Origin: Irpex lacteus
Taxonomy: Eukaryota > Basidiomycota > Agaricomycetes > Polyporales > Irpicaceae
Reading direction: 5' to 3'
Length of the DNA stretch: 64,000 bases
Assembly (NCBI GenBank): GCA_001986395.2
Contig: MQVO02000021.1
Coordinates: 248,001-312,000 of the forward strand
Part shown: positions 1 to 11,695 of the stretch, piece by piece
Position numbering within the stretch: the first letter of the stretch is position 1
Layout: the number at the start of each line of letters is the position of its first letter
Notes under the pieces: model-generated
What the model saw: only the letters and a program-made list of their open reading frames with translations
The model's database searches: none
What the model was told of the DNA's origin: nothing
Position numbers and translations under genes: made by a program

Positions 1-833
1 CTCTGTATAACTATACTGTGGTTTCTTTTCCGTAACTGGAGCCTCTTCTGTCTCTTGTATCGCGCCGTTCTCTACTTCTTGGACAGTGCAGCCCCCTACG
101 TCAACGCCGGTGCTGCCACTGCTATCACAAGACTGACAACATCCGACTCGAATTCCTCTGCCTTCCTGCACAGCCTATACACTGCCGACGTCAAGCCTTT
201 CATGCCCTCCGCGGTCGCCCAACCTACATACAGACTCAAGCTTGTTAACCGGCCTCAATCTCCGTATATCGAAGTAGAATTCCAAGTGATCGATGCATCC
301 CACCTTAAACTTGAAGGACCTGACGAACACGACCGAGAGTTCATGAAAGCCGGACTGCTAGCCCACCCTGGATTGTGCACCGACTTGGCGAACGGGCTAG
401 CGCAGCACGAAAGGCAGCTGCAGGATCGTCTCGCTGCTCGCCTCGCCCAGCGTCGCATCCTCCTAAACGAACGATGGCGAGCCCTGGTCTCAATGACGCT
501 CGGCGTACTACGTGACTACGACGAGCAGATACATTGCCGCCTCAGGCAAGAACACGCCGCTCGGTACAGCTGTCAGGTACGCACTCCCCCACCCCATTCT
601 TGCTGGATGTGTCTGAGCGATATAAGTACTGATAACGTTCGTATGCACTGTATTCATAGGCCATGAACAGCGACTCTCTGTACCTGGGTGGCATCTCCAT
701 TAGGATGTCAATCACGACGTTTGGTACGCTCCCAAGGGGGGTATACGATCTCTGGGCGGGCGAGGTGACCATCGTTATCGGTCCAGACAACGAGAGGTGT
801 ACCGATCTCGTTGATTACGTGCTACAGAGGTAG
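1..833 (+). CDS. Unknown protein, left tandem paralogue, 5'-truncated by window edge
   Basis: I do not recognise the family. The reading frame is open from base 1, so the start codon lies outside the window. Exon one ends at 576, an 83-nt GT-AG intron covers 577-659, and exon two (660-833) ends in TAG. The protein starts with a hydrophobic stretch, has a charged, Arg/Gln-rich middle (around 400-480) and a short C-terminal exon reading LYLGGISIRMSI. The model is supported by the second copy at 1103-1964, which has the same intron position and phase and aligns along its whole length (for example AVLYFLDS against AVLYFVDS, and SSAFLHSLYT against SSAFLNSLHT). This copy stops seven codons earlier: its TAG stands where the other copy has CCA, and the next bases still align with the other copy's last codons. 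Function unknown. Confidence 0.55.
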
Positions 834-1102
834 CCCCTGGCCATAGCATAATGTACTGCGTATCGGGTTCTTGGATATAAAATGTGTTTGGCAACGCTCT
901 CAGACATGTCGGTGATGCAAGCAAAAGGCCATACATGATGTGACTGGTTTGCACTGAAGAACTTGAACCGAACCACACCGCCGGGCTTCTTCAACTTGAA
1001 CATCAACCACCTCTCTGACCTCTACGACCATCTTCTAGTTTCTGCCGCCCTCTGTCTACTTGGGCTTGTACTTTTGGATACCTCTCTGATTTGATTAGCG
1101 TT

Positions 1103-1964
1103 ATGTCGCGCGATCTCCGAATAATCTTACTAGAGTTTCTCTCCCGCTACTGGAAGCCCTTCTGTCTCTTGTACTGCGCCGTTCTCTATTTCGTCGACAG
1201 TGTATTCTCCAATGTTATCGTAAACGTCGGTACAATCACGACTCCATCCGACTCGGACTCCTCTGCCTTCCTGAACAGCCTACACACCACCGACATCGAG
1301 CCTTGCCTGCCCGCCACGGACGCGGAACCTACATCCCAACCTACCTGTGTAGCCAAGCGCGAAGCACCTGACGAACACGACCTCGAGTTCACGAAAACCC
1401 AAATACTCGCTCTCTCATTGTGCACCGCTACCTACTTCGCGAACAAGCTAGCAGAGCAAGAAAGGCAGTGGCAGTCGTGCGCCGATTCAGAACTTACCAA
1501 CAAGCGGGAGCAGGAGAGGCAGCAGCGTATGCAGACTCGTCTCGTTCAGCGCCGCATCCTCCTCCTCAACGAACGAAGGCGAGCCCTGATTTTCATGGCG
1601 CACTGCGTACTACGTGACGACCACAGCCGGAGGTATTACTGTTCAGGGTTCGAAAGTGTCCCGGTATGTACTCCCTCATCCTCTGTTCCTTCCGTCTGGG
1701 TATATTGGTACGACATAAGTACTGACAACGTTCGCATGTGCGCATCCGTAGGGTGTGTTACACGGGTCTATGTACTTGTGTGGCATCTCCATTCGGGTTT
1801 CGATCGCGGCATATGGCAAGATCCCGCATGGGACATACTCTACGTGGAGGCCGGATCGCGCGGGTGTGGTCACTGCGGTGGACACCGACGTCGGTCCAGG
1901 CAACGATACATGTACCGAGCTTGTTGATATGCTGCTATTGAGGCCACCCCAGGCCATAGCATAG
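1103..1964 (+). CDS. Unknown protein, right tandem paralogue
   Basis: Full-length member of the pair. Exons are 1103-1663 and 1752-1964, separated by an 88-nt GT-AG intron in phase 0. The ATG at 1103 is the first in frame with the conserved part. The product is about 257 residues: a hydrophobic N-terminus (FLSRYWKPFCLLYCAVLYF, a possible signal anchor), an acidic Ser/Thr region, a Gln/Arg/Glu-rich helical part likely to form a coiled coil, then a C-terminal exon reading GSMYLCGISIRVSIAAYG. Conservation of both exons and of the splice site between the two copies argues for real coding sequence. I know no named domain here. The duplication also covers the 3' flank, where a GCCATAGCATA motif follows in both copies. 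Confidence 0.55.
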
Positions 1965-2000
1965 TTCACCGTATTTCGGGTTTTTGAACATCAAATGTGA

Positions 2001-2075
2001 GAGCACTCTGGTGGTCACTGTCGTTGGTCCCGGTGTATCGACAGTATAGCATAATTCATTCGGTTTCATGCATCG
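2001..2075 (+). repeat. Possible third, decayed 3' fragment of the edge paralogues
   Basis: A short stretch resembles the last exon of the two preceding copies: GTGGTCACTG, then a TCGGTCC-like piece, then ATAGCATAATTCA, in the same order but with most of the sequence between them lost. It could be a remnant of a third tandem copy. The match is short and could be chance. Confidence 0.25.
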
Positions 2076-2677
2076 CGCGCAACAACAGTTCGGATTCGAA
2101 GAGTCCTTTATATTCCATCTGAGCAATGGGTAGTAATGAGAAGTTAGTGTAAACGAGTGGGCATGAGAGGTCGTGATACAAGCCAAGAACCAAGAAGAAG
2201 ATGGCTGGGGCTGGGGTAGTAATGTGCGCAACGCAAGCAAAAAATGCAATAAGTATGCAACGACAGAACGTAGCAGACAAAAGGAAGGAAAGGAGAACAG
2301 GCAAAGAGCGGCACTGATTAACGAGAGCGAGAGGAGTAAATTACTGAAATACGGAAGCTTAGACGGAAAGAAGCTAAGATCAAGCAAGAAAACAAGAAAG
2401 AGGTGCGTAAACGGTAAGTGAATGCAAAGCGTAACGTACGTTAGTAGAAGGATGTATATCATGGATGATAAGTACGTCCGATGGCATAAAGAACCTGTCC
2501 GCAGTCTCTGGAGGGGTAGTGGGTCTCTACTTACAACTACATTTATTTTCACGCAAAGATCGGCTGTGTGTGCACCCCTACTTCTTCTTCTAATAAATCA
2601 TCCGGGTTCAAGGGGTGGTTGGAGGTAGGCCGACCGTAGATGGATAGTATGGGGAGGACGAGCAAGAGATTAGTCCT
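2076..2677. other. No gene seen
   Basis: Purine-rich on the plus strand, with many GAA/AAG runs. The long minus-strand frame across it is Leu/Ser-rich low complexity from the CT-rich complement, has no recognisable domain and is not accepted as a gene. This stretch probably holds the 3' flank of the membrane protein gene that ends at 2678. Confidence 0.4.
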
Positions 2678-4318
2678 TTAGTCCCTAATCGAGTCGTAGC
2701 TCGGCGGGACTTCTCTAGGAGGAGTGGGAGCCTCGTCTTCGTTCGCGGGCAGCCGTCCTCCATCCGTATGCTGCACAACAGGCCCAGCCTCATCCTCCTC
2801 ATTACGATGATTCCTCACCCTCAGCCCCCTCGCCTCCATCTCCTTATGGCTCGGCAGCGTCCCCGTCGTCCCAGCAGAAGGCAACGACGGGCCCGGACTC
2901 GGGCCTCGCCAGTCGCCCGTCGGAGGCACATAGAACGCACCGCCAGCGCGCGGGCTGGACACCCCAGCTTCAGATTGTCGCTCGTCGTGGCCGTCTGCGT
3001 AAGCGGCGTATGCCCCTGGGTAGTCGTGTCCGCCGCTGTAGACCGAGGTGCGTTGATGAGACTGCTGCGTAGGAGCCGCACCTCCCGCTTCGGAACTCGA
3101 GGAGCCGCCGTATTGCGATTGAGAAGGTTGGGAGTATGCCGATGGGGCGGAGGTGGGTGGGCCATGTCGACTTGAGCCCGCGCCTGCACCATATGCAGCT
3201 GCTGCACCGAGACCTGCCGCGCCAACGCCCGCAGCACCACCAGTGAGTAGGCTGCTGCTCGGGTTTTGCGCCATTGGAGGTATGGAGGGAGCGTAGCTGT
3301 ACGGTGTCACCTGGGGTGCGGCGTCGCCTGCAGCGAGATCTAAGCCGGCACCACTGTGGCGTCCGCCGACAACGCGGTCCGGATCGAAGTCACCATCGAA
3401 GTCATCCTTGTACTTGTTGTGTCGTCGGATAAGGTACCAAGCGATGAGAAGGAGAGCAGCTAGACCGCCGATACCACCAACTACACCGCCTACAATCGCA
3501 CCTGTATGCGAGGACGATTTGTTGCTGCCACCGTTTGACGCACCACTGGAAATGGTGGGCGGGATGATGATGGTGACTTGTTGAGTTGATGTGATAGTTT
3601 GTCCTGCTGCATCTGTGGTGCTGTATAGAGTACGGTGGAACTTGTTAGCGAAACATACAATTTGACGTCATACGAACCAAAACATACAGAACAACACTGT
3701 CGCTCGTCGATGTAACACTGGGCGGTATGCTAACGCGCTCGAGCTCCCTGCAGGGGCAGAGGTTACATTCGTTACACCAGTGGCGGACGTTTGTGTTACG
3801 CCATTGCTGGATGAGTCGGGATTTGTGGCTGAGCTTCCTGGACCGCTTGGGGATGTTGCGGAAGGTGAGGAAGAACCCGGATCTATGGCAGATGATGATG
3901 AAGGGTCGGTGGCGGATGAGACGGGCGGTGACGGGGTCGGTGTAGGAGTAGGAGTGGGTGTTGGCGTCGGCGTGGGAGTAGGTGTCGGCGTAGGTGTAGG
4001 GGTTGGAGAGGTAGGAGTGTCTGCTGAGGTAGGATCTGCGGGGGAAGCACCTGTAGGGAGGATACTGATTAGCACTCATGTACGTCTAATTGCAGTCGAG
4101 AAGACAGATAAGAGCAGAGGCACGAGGCACAGAGAAGAAATCAAGGCAAAAGTCGTACTGGGAGAAGGGGATGCACTACTGCTTGCTGCTCCAGAAGACG
4201 ACGCAGATGCAGAAGATGAGGAAGGATCTGGGGGAGATGGGGTCTGAGACGTACTTCTTCCCGAAGGACTCGGGGCCGTCGGGGTGCCCAACGAGGGCGA
4301 TGGGGAGGGGGACGACAT
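2678..4318 (-). CDS. Ser/Thr/Pro-rich single-span membrane protein
   Basis: Model: exons 4318-4159, 4050-3688 and 3612-2678, about 485 residues. The N-terminal half is very rich in Ser, Pro and Thr and holds a Thr-Pro dipeptide run, as in O-mannosylated fungal wall or sensor proteins. A transmembrane helix follows at about residues 211-235 (GAIVGGVVGGIGGLAALLLI), with a basic stop-transfer RRHNKYK after it. The cytosolic tail is Gly/Ala/Ser/Pro-rich and ends in PPSYDSIRD, a PPxY motif of the kind bound by WW domains of Rsp5-type ligases. The architecture resembles Wsc/Mid2-like stress sensors but there is no WSC cysteine domain, so I do not assign a name. No signal peptide is visible in the chosen first exon, so the 5' end is uncertain and an upstream exon may be missing. 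Confidence 0.6.
3933..4005 (-). repeat. Thr-Pro-coding hexamer repeat
   Basis: About a dozen degenerate copies of a GGNGTN hexamer on the plus strand (ACNCCN read on the minus strand). They encode alternating Thr and Pro in the ectodomain of the membrane protein gene. Such a coding microsatellite is prone to length change between strains. Confidence 0.8.
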
Positions 4319-5658
4319 GGTCGTTGAAGAGAAAGCGGACAAGACTCGCAAGGATAAAAGGATAAAGGGGTGGGGAAGTTATGTAAATGCGAATGAGGTA
4401 TTCGATGAGGGGGATCAAGTTTGTGGAGACGTGAGCGAGCCAAACGCGTGTGTGATAAAAAGGCTGCTTGTGCCTTGTGCGACTCGCTTGGCCGATCCTT
4501 GCTTGTTCTCAACGCTGAGAAACACCTCGAGCTGATCGTTTACGACAACGAGCACGTCGCAGAAAGCAGAAGAGACAAAGGGGCAGGCAGTGCAGCGGAT
4601 TTTGCGAGTCGTACGGCGGCGAACGCAGCGCTCCGTAGACCGGGCACACACTCCCGGCCAATTGGCAGCCGATTGCCCTCGTGCCGGTGCCGATGTGAAA
4701 GGTGAAGAGGCGGTAGTCAATACTTAGAAATACTCACTAACGTCGGATGCTTGTCTAGCTTTCAGCATCGTCGAGGATGGTGGTCAAAGGCAAAGAGTAT
4801 GGCGGCCACGACGAACGCGCCCCGAAAATTCGCCAACTGTGCAGCACGTGAGTGGCCTCAAAACTCACTGCCAAGTTACAGCTGGCGCCCATATCTACCG
4901 CGGCGACCGCTGACCGGTCGCGCTGACCGACGTGTACTGACTCAAGTACTCAAGCAGGGCCCTTTATTGCAAGTTCACTTGGCCACGACCTCGATGCACG
5001 AATTATGTGCTCTGGCGACGGTGTTGGAGGCGTTGAACCACTCGCACACACCGTGAGGCCACTTGCCGCCACGGCCTGCCACTGCGCAGCTCTCTCATTA
5101 CAACACAATACAACGGACTTTCGCTCTGCCGACTCAACTTCATATGTTTATGAAGTGCTGTGCAGCGAAAAGAAGACGAAAAAACAAAGAGGGACCTCGT
5201 GGGAGCAATCTCGCAGTTGCGTCCGAAGCCCGACAGCTGGCTGCTGCAATTATGCTTCCGTGTAATTCAGGAGGCTTTTAGTGCAGCGTTCACCGACAAT
5301 CCGAAGATGATCGGAAGCCTATAGGTTAGTATAGCGAATCTGCATGGCCTCCTGAGACTCCCAGACAGGGGTGTCCTACCTTCCAGGTCGTAGAAATGCA
5401 ATCTAGTCCCACTCGTAGAAGCCACGAGAGAAACTTACAGGCCCGATTCCATCCTATCCAATTTGTAAATGACACGGATTGTACAGTGCACGACGAGCCT
5501 TTCGCCCGACGAGTGTTCTACTTGAATGCCAATACTCCTCCGGTGATATCTCCTCGCGCGCCAAAGGGCACGTTTTTGACGAGGAGGATGAGTGAGACAT
5601 GTTTACAAGTTCCGCCATGAGCCAGAGCGCACTGGGCTGTGTGCTATGACCGGAGAGC
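4319..5658. other. No confident gene in 1.3 kb
   Basis: Several short open frames exist on both strands but none shows a recognisable motif or a convincing intron pattern. One plus-strand start around 4776 (beginning MVVKGKEYGG) runs into a good donor at about 4849, but I could not find its continuation. The right part is the 3' flank of the ALDH7 gene. Confidence 0.35.
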
Positions 5659-7870
5659 TCATGAAGTGGCCGATGAAGTGTCGAAGGAGACGCCTTGCGC
5701 GAGGGGAGCCTCGTCCGAGAAGTTGAGTGTGCAGGCGCTCCAGCGAACGTATTGCTTCCATGCATCTCCGCCAGATTCGCGTCCCCTAATGAGGATAACG
5801 AAGTTCAGTTCGGGGCGATTATCTAAGTGTGAATGGGACTTACCATCCGGTGCTCTTGTTGCCACCAAAGGCAGCACCGATCTCAGCGCCGCTCGTGCCA
5901 ACGTTGACCTAGCAATGAACCATGATCAGCAAAGAATTCATGAGGGGCGATAGATAGCTTACATTGACAATCCCACAGTCACTCCCCTTCGCACCCCCAA
6001 GCCCCAACCACTTACCCACATTCCTCACATCCCTCGTCCAAAGACTACTACTCAACCCCTGCCTCACCCCATTATTCCACTCAATCGCCTCCTCAATCTC
6101 GTCAAACACCTTCACAGTAGTAACAGGCGCAAACGTCTCCGTCTGCCACACCGCATGGCTCAGCGCCACGTCCGTAGGAGGTACCGCTAGGGTCGGCTGT
6201 ACGAAGTTCCCGCCTTGGAGGTGCGAGGGGAGGGAGGAGGCGGAGTAGGGAGAGCCCCCGACGAGGATGTCGGCGCCGACGGAGTCGAGGGAGTCTAGGG
6301 CGAAACTGAAGATGTCGACGCTGTTCTTGGTGTGTAAGGGACCGAGGAGGGTTTTGGGATCGAGAGGGTCGCCTGGGGACAGGTTCTTGTATAGGGATGT
6401 GAGCTTGTGGAGGAAGTCTGGGGCGATGGATCGGTGGAGGTAGATACGGCGTGTGGAAGTGCAGCGTTGACCGGCTGTGCCGACTGCACCGAAGAAGGTG
6501 GATGGGACTGCGAGAGACAGGTCTGCGTCGGGCATGACGACAACAGCTGTGGCATGCGGATTAACGGTCAGAACCATATTACTATCATAAATAATATGTA
6601 CACACCATTGTTGCCACCAAGCTCGAGTAGGACCTTGCCAAATCTCGACTGGACAACTTTGCCAACCTGACGGCCAACGCGTTCGCTTCCCGTAAAGCTC
6701 ACTGGACAAGCATAAGTCAGCCAGATGACAATGTAGGGTTGAAATCACAGGCCTACCCATGTCGACCAGTTCACTCTCAACCACAGCTTCACCAACATCC
6801 CTATCACCAATGACGAGACCAGCGACCGCACCAGGAATGCCATTCTTCTCGAGGACGGATGCAATAATCTTAGTAGTAGCAATGCTCGTCAGGGGAGTCG
6901 TGGGCGAGGGCTTCCAGAGAGTTGCATTTCCGGCCGCAAGGGACAGTGCGAGGTTCCTAAATCAAGGCGTTGCATAGATATGATAAGTTAAAAGGAACAA
7001 AGGCATTCCAGTGTGAGTGCTTACCAGCCGTACACCGCAACAGGGAAGTTGAAAGCAGAAAGCACGCCAACGACGCCGAGAGGGTTTGGAACTACGAGGT
7101 AGTCAGTATAGCATAGGCTCGTTAGGTGCGTTTATGGGCTTACCCTCGAGAATGGAGTGACCAGGTCTCTCGGACGCGACGACGCGCCCGTTCATCATGC
7201 GCGAGAGACCGACAGCATAGTCAGCCTACGTAACTAGGCTCTCAGCTCATTCCAGGGGCGATGGCGCGGCACAACCAAGGAAGACTTACGATGTCTATGA
7301 ACTCCTGAACTTCGCCAACACCCTCTGTCTTGATTTTGCCCATCTCGAGAGAGACGATGGCTCCGAGTTCATCTCTCTACATACAGAACAGAAATGTGTT
7401 TAGTTATATGTGGTCCATAGTAGTAGGTGGCTGGACACACCTTTGCAGCGAGAGCCTCCCGGATCTGCCTCAGTATGTCACCTCGCTTAGGTGCAGGAAC
7501 GGCCCTAAAGAACTCAAACGCCTCGCGAGACTTTGCAAGAGCAGTTTGCAGTTCACTGGGAGATGCCTGTTACAGGCGAATGCACGATCGACAGTCTCGT
7601 TAACCTCCCACCCCTAACAGTACCAGAGCCACATTCACTCACACCTTGCACATAAGCTAACACCTCCCCAGTAGACGGACACACACTCTCCAACACATCC
7701 CCGCTTCCACTCCACTGCCCATCGTACACACCAGACACAGTCCCATTACTCGAGGGCGTGAGGTCGAGCGCATTTAGAACGGTGGATGCTCGGGTGGAGA
7801 GCAGACGCGAGAGATGTCCGCGTGTGCGTGCGACTCGAGAAGAGGCTCGGAGGGCGGTTCTGTAGATCAT
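5659..7870 (-). CDS. Mitochondrial aldehyde dehydrogenase, ALDH7 (antiquitin) type
   Basis: Ten exons: 7870-7643, 7566-7441, 7376-7290, 7225-7144, 7091-7025, 6956-6757, 6701-6606, 6546-5963, 5908-5844 and 5785-5659. All phases agree, giving 553 residues, close to animal ALDH7A1. Visible motifs are [24 protein letters not shown], the cofactor-loop FTGSERVGR, the general-base region LELGGNN, catalytic Cys in [10 protein letters not shown], and the C-terminal [20 protein letters not shown]. The N-terminus ([16 protein letters not shown]) is basic and Ser/Arg-rich like a mitochondrial presequence, which supports the ATG at 7870. The family oxidises alpha-aminoadipic semialdehyde and related aldehydes with NAD+. 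The exact substrate in this fungus is inferred. The stop of VPS74 lies 308 bp upstream of this gene on the same strand. Confidence 0.93.
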
Positions 7871-8178
7871 GGTTGTTGGTTCGTCGACGACCGCCTTTGT
7901 GTCCTGGTCGTCGTTGTCGATGTCCAAGGTATGCGGGGAGGCGCTATGTTGAGCATCCGCATGTCGGAACCCGGATCATATGGTCGGGCTGGAATCTGGA
8001 GAGGAGCCAAGCGGAAGTCCGTCATGGTCATACTCTTACAACATCATTTGATGGGATTATTGCCTCTGGCCACTCCCGCCATCTCAATGTCCTCAATACT
8101 TATTCGAGATGACGAGAGAAATTCAAAAACATTCCATTAGTGTAACTGCGAAACAAGAAAATAGTGGCAAACCAGTGA
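7871..8178. other. Intergenic region between ALDH7 and VPS74
   Basis: Holds the promoter and 5' leader of ALDH7 and the 3' end of VPS74. No further gene or distinct motif seen. Confidence 0.5.
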
Positions 8179-9415
8179 TTACAGCAAAGAGTCTAATTTT
8201 GAGAGCACCTCCAAAACACCAGAAACAAGCTCAAAGCACAAATCCTCATCGCCCACCATCTCCTTCTTCACCTCCTGCACAAGTCCCAAAACCGCCTCCC
8301 TTCCAGACCCCGAGCTCCCCATTCCAATCCTCGATGCCTCTCTTCGTCTACCCCGAGCTGTTGCAGATCCCGATGCTGTCGATGACCCAATCGGCCAAAT
8401 CATGAATTCGTTCATAATGTCCTCGCACCGCTGGAATGCCGCCTCTCTCTCCTCGTACGTCAACCTCCCGAAGGCATTATCCAACACGCTAGCCGCGTAC
8501 GCCGATACCGCCAAACATACCGCCCGCATATGCCTCGCCTGTGTCCCCTCCTTGTCCAAAGCCGCTGGCGGCACCGCAGACGTCGTAAACGTCAACAACG
8601 TCGTTACTCTCGAGACAATACTCTCCTTCGTACGGACGTCCGCCACCGGGTGAGTTGCCATATCAAAGAGGAGGAAGTTGCGCTTCTCGGTGCGGAGCAC
8701 GCCTTTGTCGACCAGGCCTTTCGCGAGCCGCTCGCGCACCTGCTTGAGCTGGAACCCAATCTTCATGACGTTCCACGTCTCACCACTGAGGAGGTCCACC
8801 CATGTATTTATTGCGAGCTTCTCGCCACCGGTGGCCTCGGTTTGTTTCATCATCTTCAAGGTTTCGTCTAGTATAGTCTCGCCTGTTAGGCGTGTGTCGA
8901 TGACTTCTACTATACGTTCGGATAAAGGGAGCGAGCGACGGTTGGCGTCTTTGACGAGGGCGATGCGTCTTCGTAGGGCTAGTTCGATGAGTATGCAGCC
9001 TCGTAGGGCGTACGAGATGTTATCGTTCCAGAATGAAAGGTATCCCTAATCGCCACATGCAAGGGAAATGAGAATGCACGTATAGCTGCCAATGAGGGGC
9101 GAGACGTACCTGCTTGTCCTTCAACCCCAGCAGAAGCACCTCTTCCATGATCGTCAACCTCGGGGCCTTCCCACCCTGTTTGGCATCCTCCTCTCCCTGA
9201 TTGATCAAGTCTCTCGGGTCATACGCGATCTTGCTTCCACCAGCAAATGCTGATCCCGCGTGTGCGATATTGGCTGTTGACACGCTTGGAGAGGGTGCTT
9301 GTGAAGATGGTGATGTGGTGCTGCCTCCATCAAGTCCCCACGCGTCCCCGTCGTCGTCCGCTCCTTGTGAGGAAGAGGCTGCGACCCGTCGGCGCGAGAG
9401 ACCACCTGCGCTCAT
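8179..9415 (-). CDS. VPS74: Golgi phosphoprotein 3 homologue (GPP34/Vps74)
   Basis: Two exons, 9415-9110 and 9045-8179, phase-0 intron of 64 nt, product about 390 residues (yeast Vps74 has 345). The N-terminal LSRRRVAAS matches the basic start of the family. After a Ser-rich linker come the GPP34 landmarks: [44 protein letters not shown], the VIDTRLTGETILDETL segment, and WVDLLSGETWN. Family members bind PI4P on Golgi membranes and the cytosolic tails of glycosyltransferases, keeping those enzymes in the Golgi. A Ser/Arg/Gly insert near the C-terminus (around 8330-8380) is longer than in yeast. The start is fixed by the single in-frame ATG before the conserved basic motif. Confidence 0.95.
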
Positions 9416-10426
9416 GTTATGGTGGGAGTGGTCGGAGGGATTGGCTGGCGCTATTCAACGAGGTGACTATCAGCTATAACATATCGAATACTCGAGCAGA
9501 CGTCCACGCACGTAAGAGAACAACCGTTAGCCAGGAGTAGAGGTCGTGCTACGTCTGGGGCACGCCGCACCGAATGTCTGTGGTATGTGAGACCTGATGA
9601 TTACGGTAGTTGACAAAATGTGTGCAGATAGCATAGTGATATATGACAATACCTCGCTGCTCGTGCTTCGCTGTCCGACGAGGACAGCAGGAGAGTCGTT
9701 TGTGGTGCTGGCAAGGATGGGATGGACGCCGCGCGCAGCCTCATCTAGCCTGGCATTCTACGATCACATCAAAAGTTACACTATCGGAGACGCCTCACCA
9801 CTTGTTGGAGTTGGCAGGTGTTGTAGTCTACGTGTACACTTACCCTGCTCCGCACACGACAGTACTACCCCCCTGAATGACCGTAGGATTGAAAGAGAAT
9901 AAGAAGACGACGTTATATGGCGCCGAGCCCACCCACGCATCCACTGATACGATAGTACTTTATGGCCGGCGCAGTCTACAGTACCAGGATAACTGTCGCA
10001 GACTAGTCGCAGTTGCACCCACAAACAGCGAGATTATCATATCTAACACGCTTAAACGCCATGAAAATAGCAGAGTATACCGCCAGGGTCTACCCACTAT
10101 CCACCAATGCATAACCCTGCCCACGTCCTCTTTCTACGATAGAAACGCTGCTGTCTTACGTGCCATCTTCTGCATTATGCCCAGCTGCCTCTTAAGCGAT
10201 TATAATCCTCGTCCAGATACTATAACACGGATGTCAACAACATGTTGATCGTAAAGAAGAGACAGTTTGTAGTACCTGATCTTCCCTGAGTGATCTCCTT
10301 TCGTTGAAGTTCCCTCCCTTTGCGCGTTGTTGATCCAGAGTTCACTCTCTGTTTTTGTTTTGAAAGACTTGAGAGTATAGTATAAGATAGTGGATACAAA
10401 TAATTGAGCGAGCACATGGCGAGGTA
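9416..10426. other. No gene recognised in 1 kb
   Basis: The left end is the VPS74 promoter and leader, the right end the 3' flank of the coiled-coil gene. Short frames of 60-120 codons occur on both strands without motif or splice support. Confidence 0.35.
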
Positions 10427-11084
10427 TCAAGCATTGTTCGCAGGATTCACAAGAGCGGGTTGAGCTACCTGTGGTCTAGGGCGGTGCGCCATCTTCCAAA
10501 CAATATCCGCCTGGCGAAGTAGATAGTCGGCCTCTTCACCTTGGACCTAGAGGCGAGGCAATAGTATATGAGAAAAAATTCGATAGTTGGGGCGTGAGAA
10601 GAAAAGACTTGCCGAAATTCCTTGGGCCCTCATGATATGATTTCTCTCTACAACGTCACGGTTCACCAGATGTGTCACTTCATGCAGAACGCGTCTCCTT
10701 TCCATGGCGAAGACCCGACGTTGTAGGCGCAACTGCCTTTGTTGTAGTTCGGCGGACTTGGCCATCAGTTCTACGTTCCGAGCTTGTATCCTTTCCAGCT
10801 CCTGAGCATTCCGAGCCTGTAGTTTCGCTAGCTCCTGTCGTTGCTCTGTTTCCGGAGATGGAACGGAGGGTTCTGCGAGGGGCTGGAGGTCAAATAGGCA
10901 TGAGCTCATTGAGCAAGAGTGTGATGACAGTCAAGGTCGAACATACCGAGGCGTTGGCCGACTCCTGGACAACATTCACAGAGCCAGACGGGCTACCCAG
11001 AAGGACATGTTGGTTGATAGCTTCAAGCGACGCGTTGATATCCGCAAGTTGGGCGAGTATTCGCTCAACGTTGGCAGCGAACAT
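10427..11084 (-). CDS. Small coiled-coil protein, unknown
   Basis: Three exons: 11084-10947, 10882-10613 and 10546-10427, in phase throughout, 175 residues. The second exon codes a long amphipathic helix (repeats of QARN, ELQQRQLRLQRR) that should form a coiled coil. The first exon is also helical (NVERILAQLADINASLEAIN). The second intron has a GC donor (GCAAGT) and normal AG acceptor. Reading through it would end in an unrelated tail, while splicing gives a well-formed continuation (VQGEEADYLLRQADIVWKM). No known domain. The frame is open upstream of the chosen ATG (LLEPLIMFAANVERIL), so this may be the 3' part of a longer gene that includes the model at 11169-11695. Confidence 0.6.
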
Positions 11085-11168
11085 GATTAATGGTTCTAGG
11101 AGAGGATTGCAGAAGGGTTGGAAAAGCCTGTCGATGAGCCAAATGCGTAGTAAGAGTCTTGACGGTCC

Positions 11169-11695
11169 TTATATCCTATTGTTACCACGATCGCGTGAAA
11201 TGAGGCTGACCAGTGTGGCCCACGCCACGGATTTGGCCGCCGGTCGCATATGAAACGAGCCGATTGTCTTCCAAAGAGTTTGGAAGTAAGGCCTTGTCCA
11301 TTGTGGCTTTAAAGCGTACACCAAACGTATTGCACTGATGGTGAGCTCTTGGATGCTATGCTGCCCTGTACCGTGAGTGAACTGGACCATACAACAGTAA
11401 TCGAGTTTATGTTGAAGCTTTGAGAACACGAGCTTACCGGCGCTAAGAGGGTACGCATCAGCGCATCATCTCCTGAAACGGCAAATCCCGTCTAAGTCGT
11501 GGCACGTGTCAGTGCTTGGGTTACTCTCCGAGTCTCACCCCGCCAGGGAATTGAGGAAATCGGAATCCCTCTACTTCGTGGTTGGCAATCTCTGCTACTC
11601 TTCGTCTGCCACTCTTCGCTCAAGCCTTGCAGGTGGTGTAACGCGGCCAACTTGAAGCGTTCACGTTTAGGCCCCCAGACCCCAAAACGAAGCAT
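11169..11695 (-). CDS. Hypothetical protein, possibly the 5' part of the next gene
   Basis: Three exons fit in phase: 11695-11539, 11472-11438 and 11381-11169, 134 residues (starts MLRFGVWGPKRERFKLAAL; exon two reads DDALMRTLLAP; exon three RLVYALKPQWTRPYFQTLW). Donors GTGAGA and GTAAGC and acceptors TTTCAG and GTCCAG are good. No domain recognised. The small coiled-coil gene starts only 85 bp further on the same strand with an open frame before its ATG, so the two may be one transcript whose joining intron I could not place. Confidence 0.4.

Noticed and set aside
1935..2552. Minus-strand frame of 205 codons
   Set aside because: Leu/Ser/Phe-rich low complexity from a CT-rich strand, overlaps the last exon of the second edge paralogue, no motif.
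3645..4247. Long alternative frames over the Thr-Pro repeat on both strands
   Set aside because: The hexamer repeat keeps all frames open; only the frame joining the transmembrane exon makes sense.
9643..10248. Several overlapping ORFs between VPS74 and the coiled-coil gene
   Set aside because: Conflicting frames on both strands, none with a recognisable motif.
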